This document shows positions 11,301 to 23,079 of a stretch of 64,000 nt of DNA, piece by piece (position 1 is the first letter of the stretch; each line of letters opens with the position of its first letter). Source of the stretch: Podocnemis expansa (Eukaryota > Chordata > Testudines > Podocnemididae). Location of the stretch: positions 1,854,393 through 1,918,392 of the forward strand of contig ML682118.1 of assembly GCA_007922195.1 (NCBI GenBank), written 5' to 3'. The notes under the pieces were generated by a model that did not search any database, was not told the origin of the DNA, and worked only from the letters and a program-made list of their open reading frames with translations. Position numbers and translations under genes: made by a program.

Positions 11301-14300
11301 AGTTTTATCCAGCTGGCATTAAACATCTCCAAAGACAGAGATTACAACACCTCCCTAGGTAGCCCATTCCAATGCTTTACCACCCTCCTAGTAAGAAAGT
11401 TTTTTTTCCTAATATCCAGCCTCAACCTCCCCAGCTGCAGCTTGAAACCATTGCTCCTTGTTCTCTCATCTGTTACTACTGAGAACAGCCGGCCTCCATC
11501 CTCCTTGGAGCATCCCTTCAGGTAGTTGAAGGTTGCTATCAAAGCCCCTCTCAGTCTTCTCTTCTGCAGGCTAAAGAAGCCTAGTTCCTTCAGTCTTTCT
11601 TCATAGGGCTTGTGCTCCAGCCCCTTGATCATGTTTGTTGTCCTCCCCTGGACCCTTTCTAATTTGTCCACATCCTTTTTTAGTGGGGAGCCCAAAACTG
11701 GACACAGTATTCAAGATGCGGCCCCACCAGTGCTGAATAGAGGGGAATGATCACATCCCTCGATCTGCTGGCAATGCTGCTTCTGATGCAGCCCAGTACG
11801 CCATTGGCCTTTTTGACAGCAAGAGCACCCTGCTGACTCATATCCAACTTCCCCTCCACCAGGACCTCCAGGTCCTTTTCTACAGTGCTGCTACTTAGCT
11901 GATCGCTCCCCAGCCTGTAGTTGTGCATGGGGTTTTAATATCCCAAGCGCAGAACTTTGCACTTGTCCTTGTTGAACCTTATGAGATTTCTATTGGCCCA
12001 CTGCTCCAATCTGTGAAGGTCTTGCTGAATCTTCTCCCTGCCCTCCAGTGTGTACTACTGTCCTATTTGATGTCCTCAAAGATAATCAATAACTATGGGC
12101 ACTACATTTCTTTTAGTACCTACAGAATCAAGAGCACTCTAGCAGGAGGAAATGGGGACAATAGACGTGTGTAGTACAGAAAGTATTTGGAAAAAATTGA
12201 GAGAGCCCAAAGGAGGACAATGAAAAAGAGAAGGGGACCAGAGCATGACTTACGAGGAGAAACAGTGGAATCTGGGCTTCTTTATTCTACAGAAGAGAAG
12301 AATGGGGGGGTTTGATAGTGTTCATCAGCTACCTGAAGGGGAGTTTCAGGGAGGATGGATTAGGCTGTTCTCACTTGTGGCAGATAACAGAATTAGAAGC
12401 AATGGTCACATGTAGGTTTAGGTTGGCTATTAGGGAAATCTTTTTCCCTTAGAGGGTTGAGTTAGCACTGAACTAGGTTACCTAGGGAGGTGGTTGAATC
12501 TCCATTCTTAGACGTTTTTAAGACCTGCTTTACAAAGCCCTGACTGGGATGGTTTAGTTAGGTTCACTCCTGCTTTGAGCAGGGGACTAGACTAAATGAC
12601 CTCTTGAGGCCCCTTTCAGCCCTAATCTTCTATGATTCTGTTTTTATACTAAGTTTCAGTGCGTCAGTTAGAATTCTGCAAGCACCCTAACCTCAACCTC
12701 ATATAACAACTGTGTTACATATGTGATATTGTCTCCCTCTAGTGCCATGGGTGCTGTAACTCTTGTTACCTTGTTTTCATGAAAGATGAGTTTCCCTATA
12801 GTTGAACTGTAAGTTTAAAAAAAAAAAAAAGGAGGCAAACAAAAACTTGTGGTTTTCAAGTGGTAAGTGTGGTTCATTTTCAATTTATTACCTTTGCTAA
12901 AGGTTCAGAAGCCAGCTGAGGGGCTAATTTTAACCGGAAGTGGTATTCACATCCCTTAGGGGGTTTTGAAGGTCTCAGCCTCAATATATACATTATTCTA
13001 AAACAATTCTTATGACATAGATAGCAACAGAATTGTCTGGTTTCCACTAGAGGACATGTGTTAGTGGTTTCAAGGCTCCTTGAAAGGTATGTACTCCTTA
13101 GATTAGTAGCATTTTTAAGGGTCTCCCCTGGCCATATTAGTGGTGTTGCATTTTATTGCTGGAGCTAGTAAATTTATAATTAACTTATTTTAAAATCATT
13201 TTTCCTTCCTTCCCAGACCATCAAACAAACTGACAAGTATTGTAAGGAAAATCAGATCCCATTTCCTGAGATAGATACAGAAAAGCTGCCAGACTCAAAT
13301 AACCCCGGTGACTGCTACATCTTCAAAGGAGAGGGTGTTCCCACCGTCATGCACTTCCCACTCTTCAACAATGTGAATTGTCCAGGTAGCTTAATTGTAT
13401 GCCATCACTGAAAACTCTACAGGCTAGCTTCACAAAGAAGAGTTAGGCACCTCATTGTAACTTTTGCTATCAATTTGCCAGATTCAGGCCTCACTGGGTT
13501 TCACACAGTGTTTGCTCAGCTGTCTCCAGACTCACTAGAAGCTTTTAAGAACAGCTTGGACAAGCACTTATCAGAGTCAGTCTAGGTTGCCTGGGTCCAG
13601 GGCTGAAAGTAGGCCAGAACGCAGAGGAACAGCATTCTGGAGCCTGCTATTTTTAGAAGCTCAGTGTTGGGGACCCCTAAAAATAGAAAATGGAGCCAGA
13701 ACTCTGCTTTCCAGGGCCTGCTACGTTTATTTATTTTTTTTTTTTAAATAGTGGGCCCTGGAACTCAGCTTTTCAGGTCCATTTTCTATCTTTAGGGGCC
13801 CCTGATGCTGACCCTCTAAACATAGCAGGCTCCAGAACACCATTCCTGTGTGTTCCTGGAGGCAGGAACCTGCCCCAATCTGGGCTGAGGCTCCAGCCTG
13901 AGCCTGCTCTGACTGAACATGCCTCTGAGCATGCTCAGTCTGAGCGGGATCAGGCTAGACCCTCAGCCTGGGCCGGGGCTGCTCCACAGTGACATGGTGG
14001 CCAGGTAAGAGTGCCTGGGGGGGGGTTGGGGCAATATTCACCCCAGGACTTGAGATTAAGGGGAGTGTGAGGGGATACTCGGCGGGGGGGAGGATTAGAG
14101 GGTTCTTACTAATTTGGTATGATTGTTACTAGCTGACAACTGGGGGGGATGTTGGGAAATTCAACGGGGATATAGATGTGTGTTAGGGAAATCCCTGGTT
14201 CAGGCACATGCAAGCCGGCTTGGCAGGGAAAGAGCGTGGGAGAGGGGTCAGCCCAATACAGCAGGGGAAGACTATGCGGTACGACGGGAGCATTGGGAAG

Positions 14301-14936
14301 GGTTGGAAGACCAGCAGAGAGAGGGAAGCCAGGGGCAGTAGCTTCAGTGGGGGGGTGGTGGCAGTAACTGGGGTGGGGGGCAGGTGTGTGGGAGCAGTAG
14401 CTGAGGTGGAGGTACGCATGTGGGGAGCAGTAGCTGAGGTGGGGGGGCAAGCATTTGGGGGCAGTAGCTGGGGTGCATGAGGGGGGCCTGCATTGGGATG
14501 AAGGGGGCCCACCAATTTAGGAGGGTTCTGGGGACAGCCAAACTTTATATTTAACCCCTGCCTGGGTCCTACCTCAGCACAGGAAACTTGTTGGTGATCA
14601 TGGAGTCCCTTCGAACTCAAAATACCTTTGATACTGGGACAAACACAGAAACTGGCCATGTTGGTCTCCTGCCTTTTTAGATACCAGGATTCTATGACCC
14701 TGGGTCCAGTGAGAAAAGAGTATCACTGTTTTACTTCCTTGGGCACTTACTCACCTGTTTTATTCCTAGGTGAAATACAGGACTTCAGGGACAAGTTTAA
14801 GACTTTCCGTCTTTCCTACCCAGATGATGATGTCAAAGAACTCCTCAAGAGAGCAAAGATGAATGTATCCAACAACAAGGAGAATATTCAGAAAGAGATC
14901 CAGAACACTGGGTCTTCCACCATCAAGAATTTTTAA
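5277..14936 (+). CDS. PLA2G4C: PLA2G4C-like gene copy A, 3' part (four last coding exons)
   Basis: This is the 3' end of a cytosolic phospholipase A2 gamma-like gene. The family is calcium-independent (no C2 domain) and hydrolyses acyl chains of membrane phospholipids. The four exons are 5277-5372, 10438-10592, 13217-13385 and 14770-14936. They join in phase to give about 194 residues: a WGSTNNFLY motif, the catalytic aspartate in LIDAGLAIN, then HFPLFN and a charged C-terminus. All junctions have AG and GT. The first two exons match the last two visible exons of copy B in length (96 and 155 bp) and phase. The nucleophile exons lie left of the window, as nothing resembling them occurs in 1-5276. 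The protein ends STIKNF, with no CaaX prenylation box. No frameshift or stop interrupts the exons, so it looks intact. Assignment to the family is firm; orthology to the human gene is inferred. Confidence 0.88.
5684..6535. mobile_element. MITE-like element, TTTCGAAACAA family, GC-rich core
   Basis: The ends GGCTGTATTTACACA and TGTGTGAATACAGCC are inverted, with TTT duplicated at 5681-5683 and 6536-6538. The arms consist of repeated TTTCGAAA / TTTCAAAA words and the core (5930-6360) is GC-rich. It lies in the copy A intron after the 96-bp exon. Confidence 0.75.
6800..7480 (+). other. Intronic stretch, possible LTR remnant
   Basis: There is no gene. A purine-rich block (7010-7180) and AATAAA near 7430 give it an LTR-like texture, but I found no TG/CA ends with a duplication, so I leave it unassigned. 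Confidence 0.3.
7480..7640 (-). repeat. Interspersed repeat, inverted partner of 8320-8500
   Basis: Its reverse complement aligns almost throughout with 8320-8500, sharing TACTTAAGGGATGG, CCACTGTCTACAGA and GGATTGTGCCCAGCCC. Probably two copies of one LTR-like repeat, about 0.7 kb apart in opposite orientation. Confidence 0.7.
8024..8936. mobile_element. MITE, AAGTCAACTTAA family, with nested repeat
   Basis: It starts GGGTACATCTACACTGG and ends CAGTATGGACATAC, with AAGTCGACTTA words in both arms. The middle (about 8140-8660) carries a second TIR-like start, GGGTATGTCTATACTG, and the repeat shared with 7480-7640, so it is nested. Confidence 0.6.
8937..10437. other. Copy A intron, no gene
   Basis: AT-rich intron. 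Around 9530-9800 there is a decayed repeat with TTAGGCTCCTAAAT-like words, also seen near 15095-15200 and 38380-38440. Nothing else is recognisable. Confidence 0.6.
10438..10592 (+). CDS. PLA2G4C: Copy A exon with the catalytic aspartate
   Basis: The exon is 155 bp, with acceptor TTTTCATAG and donor GTAACT. It encodes [16 protein letters not shown], whose DAG aspartate is the acid of the Ser-Asp dyad of group IV phospholipases. [17 protein letters not shown] follows, with the conserved DFS-GDPFE end. It has the same length and phase as copy B exon 14. Confidence 0.95.
10755..10960 (-). mobile_element. Penelope-like terminal fragment
   Basis: AAGGGGCAGCTGTGTTAGTC, the GGAGTCCTGGGGCA block, AAAGACTAACAAATTT and AAAATCCCACTTCT follow the order of the Penelope-like 3' terminus. 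It is truncated before any coding region. Confidence 0.7.
11204..12056 (-). mobile_element. CR1 LINE 3' end
   Basis: The minus strand encodes the C-terminus of the CR1 reverse transcriptase ([20 protein letters not shown] and WNGLPREVL). The typical 3' tail ends in the ATGATTCTATGAT motif at 11204. One frame break lies near 11685. It sits in the intron before the 169-bp exon of copy A. Confidence 0.9.
12178..12640 (+). mobile_element. CR1 LINE 3' fragment
   Basis: This is a degenerate plus-strand CR1 end: a block like AGAATTAGAAGCAATGGTCA, then GACTAGACTAAATGACCTC, ending TTCTATGATTCTG. It lies head to head with the minus-strand copy at 11204-12056. Confidence 0.85.
13217..13385 (+). CDS. 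PLA2G4C: Copy A penultimate coding exon
   Basis: The exon is 169 bp, with acceptor CTTCCCAG and donor GTAGCT. It starts in phase 0 after the GAG that ends the previous exon, and leaves one base for the next. It encodes a [12 protein letters not shown] stretch and CYIFKGEG, then [12 protein letters not shown], all recognisable from the C-terminal third of cPLA2-gamma. Confidence 0.95.
13505..13600 (+). mobile_element. CR1 fragment
   Basis: TCTCCAGACTCACTAGAAGC followed by TTTAAGAACAGCTTGGACAA matches the 3' untranslated part of CR1. Short and truncated. Confidence 0.5.
13620..13855. repeat. Inverted repeat, about 70-bp arms
   Basis: GGAACAGCATTCTGGAGCCT through TAGAAAATGGA (about 13626-13692) is mirrored by TCCATTTTCTATC through AGGCTCCAGAACACCATTCC (about 13779-13848), with a loop of roughly 85 bp. 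Intronic, function unknown. Confidence 0.65.
14340..14480. repeat. GC-rich minisatellite
   Basis: About four diverged copies of a unit near 35 bp, centred on GCAGTAGCTGAGGTGG. Lies about 290 bp before the last exon of copy A. Confidence 0.7.
14770..14936 (+). CDS. PLA2G4C: Copy A last coding exon and stop
   Basis: The acceptor is TATTCCTAG. The exon encodes a C-terminal helical segment ([17 protein letters not shown], then KRAKMNV) and ends STIKNF with TAA at 14934-14936. There is no C-terminal cysteine for prenylation, unlike the human enzyme. Confidence 0.93.
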
Positions 14937-15078
14937 AAACACATCTGTTCGTCTCACGTTCATGAAGAGCACAAAATCTGTTCCTGACACTGAATGGCAC
15001 ATTTCCAGCAAACCTGTAAACTGTGACCATTTTGAGTCTAAGTATAGCTAGGAAGTGTTAGTTTCCTTGAATTAGATT

Positions 15079-15084
15079 AATAAA
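15079..15084 (+). terminator. Poly(A) signal of copy A
   Basis: AATAAA lies 143 bp after the stop codon and is the first canonical signal downstream. This implies a 3' UTR of roughly 160 bases. Confidence 0.6.
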
Positions 15085-15089
15085 GAAAA

Positions 15090-15615
15090 TTAGGCACCTA
15101 TCTGCCACCTGATGTGCCTGAGTCCCAGATTTAGGCACTATTGTGATTCACAAAATCTTTCTCAATTGCTGCAAAACCCTATAGTGACTAAACTCCCCCT
15201 GCACCTAAGTTCTTGCGGTGCAATTTCCCTGAGTGCCTTTGTCTCTGCCTGAGGGCTTATACACTGCAGCACCCTCGCAGTGTTGAGATGCCTAAGCCCC
15301 AGAGTGATTCCTGGCGTGAGAAAGACAGGTCTTCCTCTACATCATTCTCTTGTGTGTCCTGAGGAGAATGGCGTTTTCTTTCTGTAGTCCTTTAGAATGC
15401 CTATATTTAACTTGCATGCATATATTACTCCTTATCCTATTTCATATATGTATCTCTTTCTTTAAAAGTTTAAGATATCGTGGTTTTATAGTATTATATG
15501 AAGCATAAGTAAGTAAGTTAGCATGACATTTGTATCAAGAGCTGATATGCAAGGGACCTACAGGCCTTGTTGTGGAAATGACAAGTCTATAGGCAAACCT
15601 TTGCAATATGCTATA
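15090..15615. other. Downstream of copy A, no gene
   Basis: Decayed interspersed repeat with TTAGGCAC words, then unique AT-rich DNA. Confidence 0.5.
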
Positions 15616-16040
15616 GACTATGTCTACATTGCAGAGCATTTTTGAAAAAAAAAAAACAAAAAACCTTTTTTCGGAAAAATTATTTCAAAATAAATTAGTA
15701 ATAACAATCTCAGGATAACTTTTTTCAAATATGCTATATCCGGAAAAGAGTCTGGCAACAGTTCTTTGTACCAAAAAAACCCATGGCTTTATTTTCCCCC
15801 AAAAAAGAAAGTCCATACCACACTTTCTTTTTCAAAAAAAAAGAAAGCCAGTGAAAGAGATAGGCAGGCTTGTTTGAAAAAAGTCATTGTCATGTCCAGT
15901 GATGGCTTTTTTTGAAAAAAACTCACTCAGACAAGGCTTTCTTTTGACAGTTAACCAGGTTTAGTGTTTTCGAAAAAAAACGCTTTGGTATTTCGAGATA
16001 CTGGAGCGCTTTTTCAAAAAAGCTAAACCTGGCCTTTTAT
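15616..16040. mobile_element. Truncated MITE, TTTTTCGAAAAA type
   Basis: It begins GACTATGTCTACATTGCA and is built of TTTTTCGAAAAA and TTTCAAAAA words. I cannot find the right terminus. Confidence 0.5.
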
Positions 16041-16390
16041 TTCAGCACAATGAAAAGAAAATGAGGATGCACAATTTGTTCAGTTGAAGAAGCAAATATT
16101 AATTTGAATGCTTGCAATAATTAATAGAGCCCTATGCAGATACAAAAATGTGGATCTGCGTCCGATCTTTATCTATCCCTATTGCAGATAAAGCATATCA
16201 ATTGCAGATATGTACCCAGATATGCATCTCTAATTATTTATCTTTATAGGAGATAAGATGGTGTTCTATCAATTATCAAAGAAGTATAGAGGAGTACAAG
16301 CTGTTTTTACACAATAGCCACATCCATTCACATTTCAGTGTTAGAAATATAAAACCACAAGCACATGAGCTTACATTGTTTAATATAATA

Positions 16391-16888
16391 GGGTATGTCT
16401 ATGCTTACAATGTAGCTCAAATTAATGAGGAGCAATTCAAAATAAAGTATTGCTCCAATGGTTTTCATTAGATCAGACTAAGGAAGTCCTTAGTTTGAAG
16501 TAATGAACACTTACTTCGAAGTTATAAAACCTTGCTTAGCATCAAAGTAAAGGTTAATTCAAACTTATTAGTTTGAATTAACTCAATGCAGCCACATCAA
16601 TTTGAACTAACCATTAGTTTGAATTAATGCAGTTTGATCTTCTTTGTCACAGGGTGCCTTCCTCTTTCTATATATTAGGTGGAGGCATAGCCCTTCTTTG
16701 GGGAGCATGTTGTCACACTTCCAGTGGTGCCCCCTCCTAAATCAAACTAGCAAGTCCTGTCTCTAAACATCCTAGTTTGATCTGGGTTTCTAGTGGGGAC
16801 ACTTTAGTTCAAATTAACCCTTAAGAGTTTGAATTAATTCATTCAAACTAAATTAATTTGAGCTACCTTATTAAGTGTAGACATAGCC
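16391..16888. mobile_element. MITE, GTTTGAATTAA family
   Basis: Ends GGGTATGTCTATGC and GTGTAGACATAGCC, with ATA duplicated at 16388-16390 and 16889-16891. The arms consist of repeated TTTGAATTAA / TTAATTCAAA words. Confidence 0.8.
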
Positions 16889-17499
16889 ATACAGTTTAAA
16901 TGACCATTACAGCTTGTCCAGCTAGTGATTTCTAGCAAATTGCTTACTTAATTGTTGATCTATGATAGACTGAGCTGCAACTAACCCAGACCTTAATTTA
17001 TCTTTCTTGGTGTCCAGGGATTTCTTCACTGTACACTGACACCTTCTGGTGTCTTTGGTTTGTGGAATGCACTTTCGAACAGCTTAGAGGTGGTTCAAGA
17101 TTTTGCTTGCTTGTTTCACATTTCTCTTGTTTTAAGTAACGACAATCTATATACAGATTAATTTAGTTTGTTTACAATGTGATAGGGATCAAGCCTTTGA
17201 TAAGACAAGCTTTACTTTTCTTTGGATTTTCAAAATTCTTTAGCACAAACAGAGCTGTTTTAGATCCTTTTATAGTTTTATCCTAGACATTTTTTTTTCA
17301 TTTAACATATGCATTACTCATTTCTTTCATAATAAATGTAATGCTTGACTTGTAAAATGCATGTTTACAATCTTCTGTGAGAAGGCATACTACTCCTCCC
17401 TGCTCAGCATACCATTTTAACAAAAGAGATAGTAGCAGAATTGTTACCCAGGTTTCTTAGAGTTAATTTGCTTGTGATACCAACACAACTTTAGTTAAC

Positions 17500-20400
17500 T
17501 ATTTGAAAGCACAAACTTTGGCAACCACTATTTCTCTTTGAATTACTGTAATATAAAATAATATAATAATAACTAAAATGAATTTTACATTCAGGTCTAT
17601 GCAATCTCTGATGATACTGAATTTTCATGGCATTTGGTTTTGTCTGAGAGACAAAGTAAGAGACCTGTTGAAATTGTTTGGGTAATTTTAATATTTTCCA
17701 ACATAACCAACACAATATATATTGTTTTCTTTACAGTTTTAATATAACATTCATTTAACTGTACATTTCAATATTTAATAAAGGTACAGAAAAGTTTATA
17801 AACCCCAAACAAACTTCTGAAATTTTGGTAATAACACATTTACCTTTATGCTGAGGTCCCCCCCTCTTTTTCTTTTGAATTAAAAATCTGTGAATAATAA
17901 GAGTTGTTCTTGTTTTAATTTCATTATTTTGTGAGGAAAATCTCTCTCACCTATCATTGCTCTATAAATGCACTATGGTAATTATCTCCAAACCATAATA
18001 TTAAAATTCTGTGGTACCACTTACTATAGGAAACAAAAAGTATAAATAGACCTTTTTCTTTTTTTTTTTGCAATACAAGTTGTTATTCAACACCCCTGCC
18101 CAAAGTATCCATGTGACACATTCAATGATTCAGGACAATATATAATACCCAAAACAAACTTCAAATTGTTTATGAAAATGTTATTAAATGAAATTAAGAA
18201 AAGCCAGTATTTCAAATATCTGTCAGTGTTAGGCTTAAAAGCAGAGTGAACACTTCTGTTCCAGCTGTTGCACTCTTGAGGGCTTAAAACAATTGATTTA
18301 CCTGGTTTATTTAAAGTAAAGTTTGTTATCCAGTTTTCTCTTTGCTTCTTATTTTGTTTCAGTTACTTCAACCTTTTCAGCACTGGAAGATTCTCTAAAT
18401 AATTAGAGCTTTGAACTTCTAAAACAAAGAGAACAGAAGAAATAAGGAGAGGGGAGGGAAAAGGTAGAAAGAGTAACCTAGAAAGAAAGAGAGACCTTAG
18501 ACAGAGATCAATAAACTCTTAGAGGTTGTTTTCAAGTACTGTACAGACTAGCATCAGGAAGTTTAGAAAACTGAGAGAGGATATAAAGGAAAACTTAACT
18601 GATATGTAAAAATGTTTGAGTAAGATGGTAATACTGTTAGCTCAAAGTAAGGCTCAGTGGGTTAAAAATGTGTTTGGGAACCCACAACCATATTGTTTTA
18701 TCCTGGTCCTGAGAGGAGAATGGATTCTTAACTGCTCTTGAAAAAAAACTGAATTTGTTCCCCCAGTGTCTGCTGCTTCTCTCTGCATGACATGTGAATA
18801 CAGGATTGCTTTTTTCCCCCCTGCCACAGTGCACTGTTTCTGGGCAACTCCATACAGTAATGCAGCAGTTCTAAGTATTTTTACACATTGATTTTATTTC
18901 TATTTTTGTCCACTCTCCTCTGTCCAGCTCACTGGTTTCTTCATGTTCTCTATGCAATTTTCAGTATTTTTCATTTATCTGATTTACTTGCCCAGTTTCT
19001 ACTTCCCCATTGTGGGCAATTACTTCTCCTGTTATGACAGGCACAGATCTTGGTGTGGGTTTTACTGGAACCCGAGTTTGTTGTATGGTGATTGTTGCAA
19101 GGTGGTTCCTGCTCCTAGTCTGCTTGGTGACTCTTGTTCCTGGACTCTTTGCCCTGCAACATCCATTCCAATCACCCCATGTTCCATCTTCTAATTTTGC
19201 TGAGGATACCTTTATCCATTTCCTTCCCCATTCTTCAGGAACTATATAAATACCTCTAGTTTGTCATAGCCCTGATAATCAGAGCAGAGCTTCTCTTTTT
19301 TTGCAGATCGCCTACAGCTGTTTCCAATTTTGTATTCTGTTCCTGTCCTTGCTATAAAGTGTAACATCTCTCAACTGGTGCTGCCCAGATAGGAGACAAG
19401 ACTCTTTCCAGGGCTCCCTTGCTTCTTTTGTTTTTTTTTAATTGTTTTGTTTGCTTGCTTGTTTGTTATTTTTCCTGCCAATTTTGTGGCATGTTCTGTT
19501 AACCACATCCCTGCCATGACCATTAACCATATTCTAATTTTCTTACTCATTACTTTTTAAAGCCTCAGTCTCAGACATCACTTTACAGGTTCCAGTTTGT
19601 GTTTTCCCACTCTCCCTCATATTGACCTTTTCTAGGTACCCAATACATCTATGCCTCATCAAATACTGTCTAAGGGTCCTCCTAACCTTACAGCTTTTTA
19701 CAGTGTTAAATCCTGACGTCTACAGAGGACAGCTCTCCTGCATACCAGATCAATGGTCAGAGTTACCAGTATTGGCACTATTTGGCTGCATGTATGTTTT
19801 CTCTCTGTGTGCAGCACCAGCTGTGGGCAGGTAGCCAGCTCAGCAGAAACTTGATTGAACAGCCAGTAGAGACCACAGATTTGACTCAGTAATGAAGTCA
19901 CTCACCCAGGTTTATTCTCAGAAAAGCATGCTCTCAGTTTCCTGGATCTAATGTCTACTAACACATTATGATAGCCCACCTCAGTTAATGGCAGGACTTT
20001 CCACTCTCCCCACCCTGCTCCTCCTAAAGTTAGACAACAGATTTTAGGAGACATCCCAACATTAATAGACTGAGGCAAAGAATTTGAGATAAACAATTTC
20101 TATGTCATCATAGTTGTTCCCTGACATAATTGTTACCTCCCTTGTAATTTATTACCAATACTTCCTACAAAACATTATGATTCACCAGTTCTGTCACACC
20201 ATTGTAACTTGTGCTTGGTTGGGGGTTTTCCTATGCTGGCCTGCTAGAATGTGTTTACATGTTCAATGTGTTTTAGCAGTGCTAGCAATATTGGTGCCAA
20301 GTTCATATACCGGACACTGAAATTTTAGGGAAAAATTTGCTTTTAACTAAGCCTGAATTTTACTCATACCATAAGCCTTGCTGCCTTTGGTGCAGGCCTC

Positions 20401-20600
20401 ACACCTTGAACCAGGCCCATACTTCAGACTCTCCTGTCTTCCTACACATCTCATTACTTTGTCCACCAGTGAAGCCTAAATTCTGACACACTGATTTAAG
20501 TTCTTTGCTTTCTGATCTTCTGCTCCTCTTGTTTGCTTCTCAAAACCTTAACACAGCCATTGAGTGGTTAAAAACAGCCTTTCTTTTTCAATTAATTCAG
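17500..20600 (+). repeat. Diverged tandem duplication, unit 1
   Basis: It aligns in order with 23080-26700. Examples: ACCTGTTGAAATTGTT (17663 and 23227), a block around CCTGAGAGG (18708 and 24864), ATCCATTTCCTTCC (19212) and the corresponding CATTTCTGTCTCATTC (25333), and TCAGTTAATGGCAGGACTTTCC (19981) and its counterpart near 26113. No coding region is seen in either unit. Confidence 0.65.
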
Positions 20601-20639
20601 TCCTTCTATCTCCTTGCATCTTTTCTTAACAACTTTTTT

Positions 20640-20900
20640 ATAACAGGCAGGAGTGACAGAGGCCCAGAAAAAGACCTGGGGCCTGGGCCCTGTGGGCCCA
20701 ATTTGGGACCTGGGCGCGATCCTGCCTGAGTTCCTGGGCAGAGCCCAGATTGCGCTTCTGCCATGGGCAGCCTGGCCCCAATCCTCTGGCTGGGGAAGAC
20801 AGCCCCTGCCCCAGTCGGCCTGGAGGTGGACCCAGTGCACTGTTGTTGGGAACTGGGGCTCAAGCCCCCTATGCCTAGTACCAGTGATGCCACTGATAAG
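20640..20900. repeat. GC-rich insertion of unknown family
   Basis: This 260-bp block is rich in CCTGGGC words inside AT-rich DNA. It contrasts sharply with its flanks and has no partner in unit 2, so it is a later insertion. Confidence 0.4.
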
Positions 20901-20959
20901 AGTTCATACTGACAATTCATGAACTATCACTCATTTCTTTTACAGTTAAACTAAAAATT

Positions 20960-21030
20960 ATCAATCAATCTGAAGGGGAGTTCTAGGGATGATGGAGCTA
21001 GGCTGTTTTCCATGGTGGCAGATGATACCC
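20960..21030 (+). mobile_element. CR1 fragment
   Basis: CTGAAGGGGAGTTCTAGGGA and the following ATGGAGCTAGGCTGTTTTC match the CR1 stretch at 12335-12375. Confidence 0.6.
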
Positions 21031-21777
21031 GCTTGTATTTAACATCACAATCTTTTTTCCATTCTGGTGGTGTAGCCTGGCCCTTTCACTTTCTTACTGA
21101 AAATAGTAACACACAGCTATTAGGACAGTCAGAATAATCACCTGTCTTGTCATTACTTGTAGCCACAGTGTTTGGATAGGTATTGTTACAGAGCATCCTA
21201 CACTGACATGTATATAAGAGGTAAAACAAATTTAGAGTAGTGACATTAAAAAGGAAGACTTTATATATACATTTCTTGTGTTTGGTTACTGCACAGTACT
21301 GTCCAACCAGTTATAGAATACCCTTACTGTCCGTTATGGTCATCTTTTAAATTTGCTGGGCAGGAAACTTAGGTTAGCTTTTCTGTTCCCTTGGTTTCAT
21401 TGTTCCGAGAAATACACCTAGTTGATATAGATCCAGTTGTTTGTTATATATACAGCCATCCACATACGCCATTAAATGGACAGTATCAAATTTATGAAAT
21501 ATTGCTGTGTCAGCATTTATTACCGATACAAACTAAACAAGACTGTTCTGAATAACATGTGCTTCATTTATGATCTAAATCATGGGTCATATTAATGGGA
21601 GCTTGTTTACATGATTTGTATCTACTGCATGACTTATTAGTTTCTCTACCAGGTTTGTTTTTCCTCTCCTTCATGTTGTTTGCTGGTATTAGTTTATTAT
21701 TTTTTACTGGCTCATTAGCAAAACAGTTTAGTAATTTTATTCACATTGTAAATGGTGTAAAGTAATAATACTGGTTC

Positions 21778-22115
21778 CAGACATGTAGCCATGTTAGTCT
21801 AGTTCATCAAAACTAACCAGTAGTCCTGTGGCAGTTTTAAAGAACACTGTTACTTTTATATAGTAGTCAAATTCAAAGAAAATGACAGATTAATTTGGTC
21901 CTGCTAGTGGATTTCTAGCTGAATGCCAACTTATTTGTCCATAAATGGTATACTGAGGTGTATACCTATCCAGTCTCTTATTTATGAACTTAATTTTCTG
22001 AGTTTTCATGGGAGAGAATGACAAAGTGGGATCTTTTCTCATGAAAGCTCATGCAATAAATATATGCTATTCTTTAAGTGCCACAGGACTCCTTGTTTGA
22101 GATAAATAAATTTGC
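21778..22115. mobile_element. Penelope-like termini, inverted pair
   Basis: 21785-21850 (minus) carries GTAGCCATGTTAGTCTAGTT and AGTCCTGTGGCA. 22005-22110 (plus) carries ATGAAAGCTCATGCAATAAA and CCACAGGACTCCTTGTTT. The two termini face each other around 150 bp of other sequence. Confidence 0.7.
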
Positions 22116-23079
22116 TAAAACAGAGGCTCATCATCTTCTATAAGAAGATGGACTGCCTTCCCCTACTGAACACTTTGTTTTAGCAAGAGTTAGTAACAGA
22201 ATTTTACTCAAGCTCTTCAGAGATAAGGACACAGGGGCTGAGTCACATACCCTGTTAATCGAGCTGAAACAGGGGACACTGGATTTATATGCACACTGGA
22301 TTTACATGCTCATCAGGGTATGAAATGGTCAGTCCAGCTGGGATTGGGTTTCATTTTACTCTAATGTTATTTTCAGGGGTCATAAAATGCTGTCCCCTTT
22401 ATTGAATGGACAAATGGCAGCAGAACTGTGTGGTTAGTCTGGTCTGATGAAAGAGTCGCTCTTATCTGAACAGAAGTGGGCAAGTGAGGCTTTTATATCG
22501 TGGAGCACCGTGAAGGTATCAGGCAGGCAAGCCAAGTCCAGTGGCTGAGAGGTGAACAGAGCAGCTAAAATGGTAGGTAGAGCAAGCACCTTATTTTCCT
22601 TTTCCCTGCTAGTTAGGAGGTAAATTCATTCAGATACAGCCCAACCCGGCAGGTGATCACCAGACCAGGGCAAGAACTGTGAGTATTGGTGAGAGGAAGC
22701 AAGAAGGGAGAGATGAAAGACACAGCCCCATGTACTTGGGGGAGGGGGTCTGGTGTTTTTTTTTTTTATTTTATTATTTGTTTCTTTATTAATTCTATTT
22801 GAACCATTGCCCCCTTATTAGTGCTGAGTTACTTCTTACTTTTCACTAAAAAGTTTTCTTTTCATACTCACACTTTGCTTACCAGAGGGGAAATGTTGCC
22901 TGTTTCGGCCACCTAACTGACAGTGTGTATTTCCCACATGAATGAGCAAGGGCTCAAATTGGTATGGTATTGTATCATTGAAAGGAAGACCTAGATAGTG
23001 AACCAAGGCTTTTTTACTGCCCAGAAGGATTACAATTCTCATAGCAATTCCACTTTTGTTAATGGTTTAGAAGTATACA

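Noticed and set aside
14109..14659. Minus-strand frames rich in PPQLL / PSYC repeats
   Set aside because: Translation of the minisatellite at 14340-14480.
19010..20330. Short open frames as possible intergenic genes
   Set aside because: They are not conserved in the duplicated unit at 23080-26700 and lack splice or start context.
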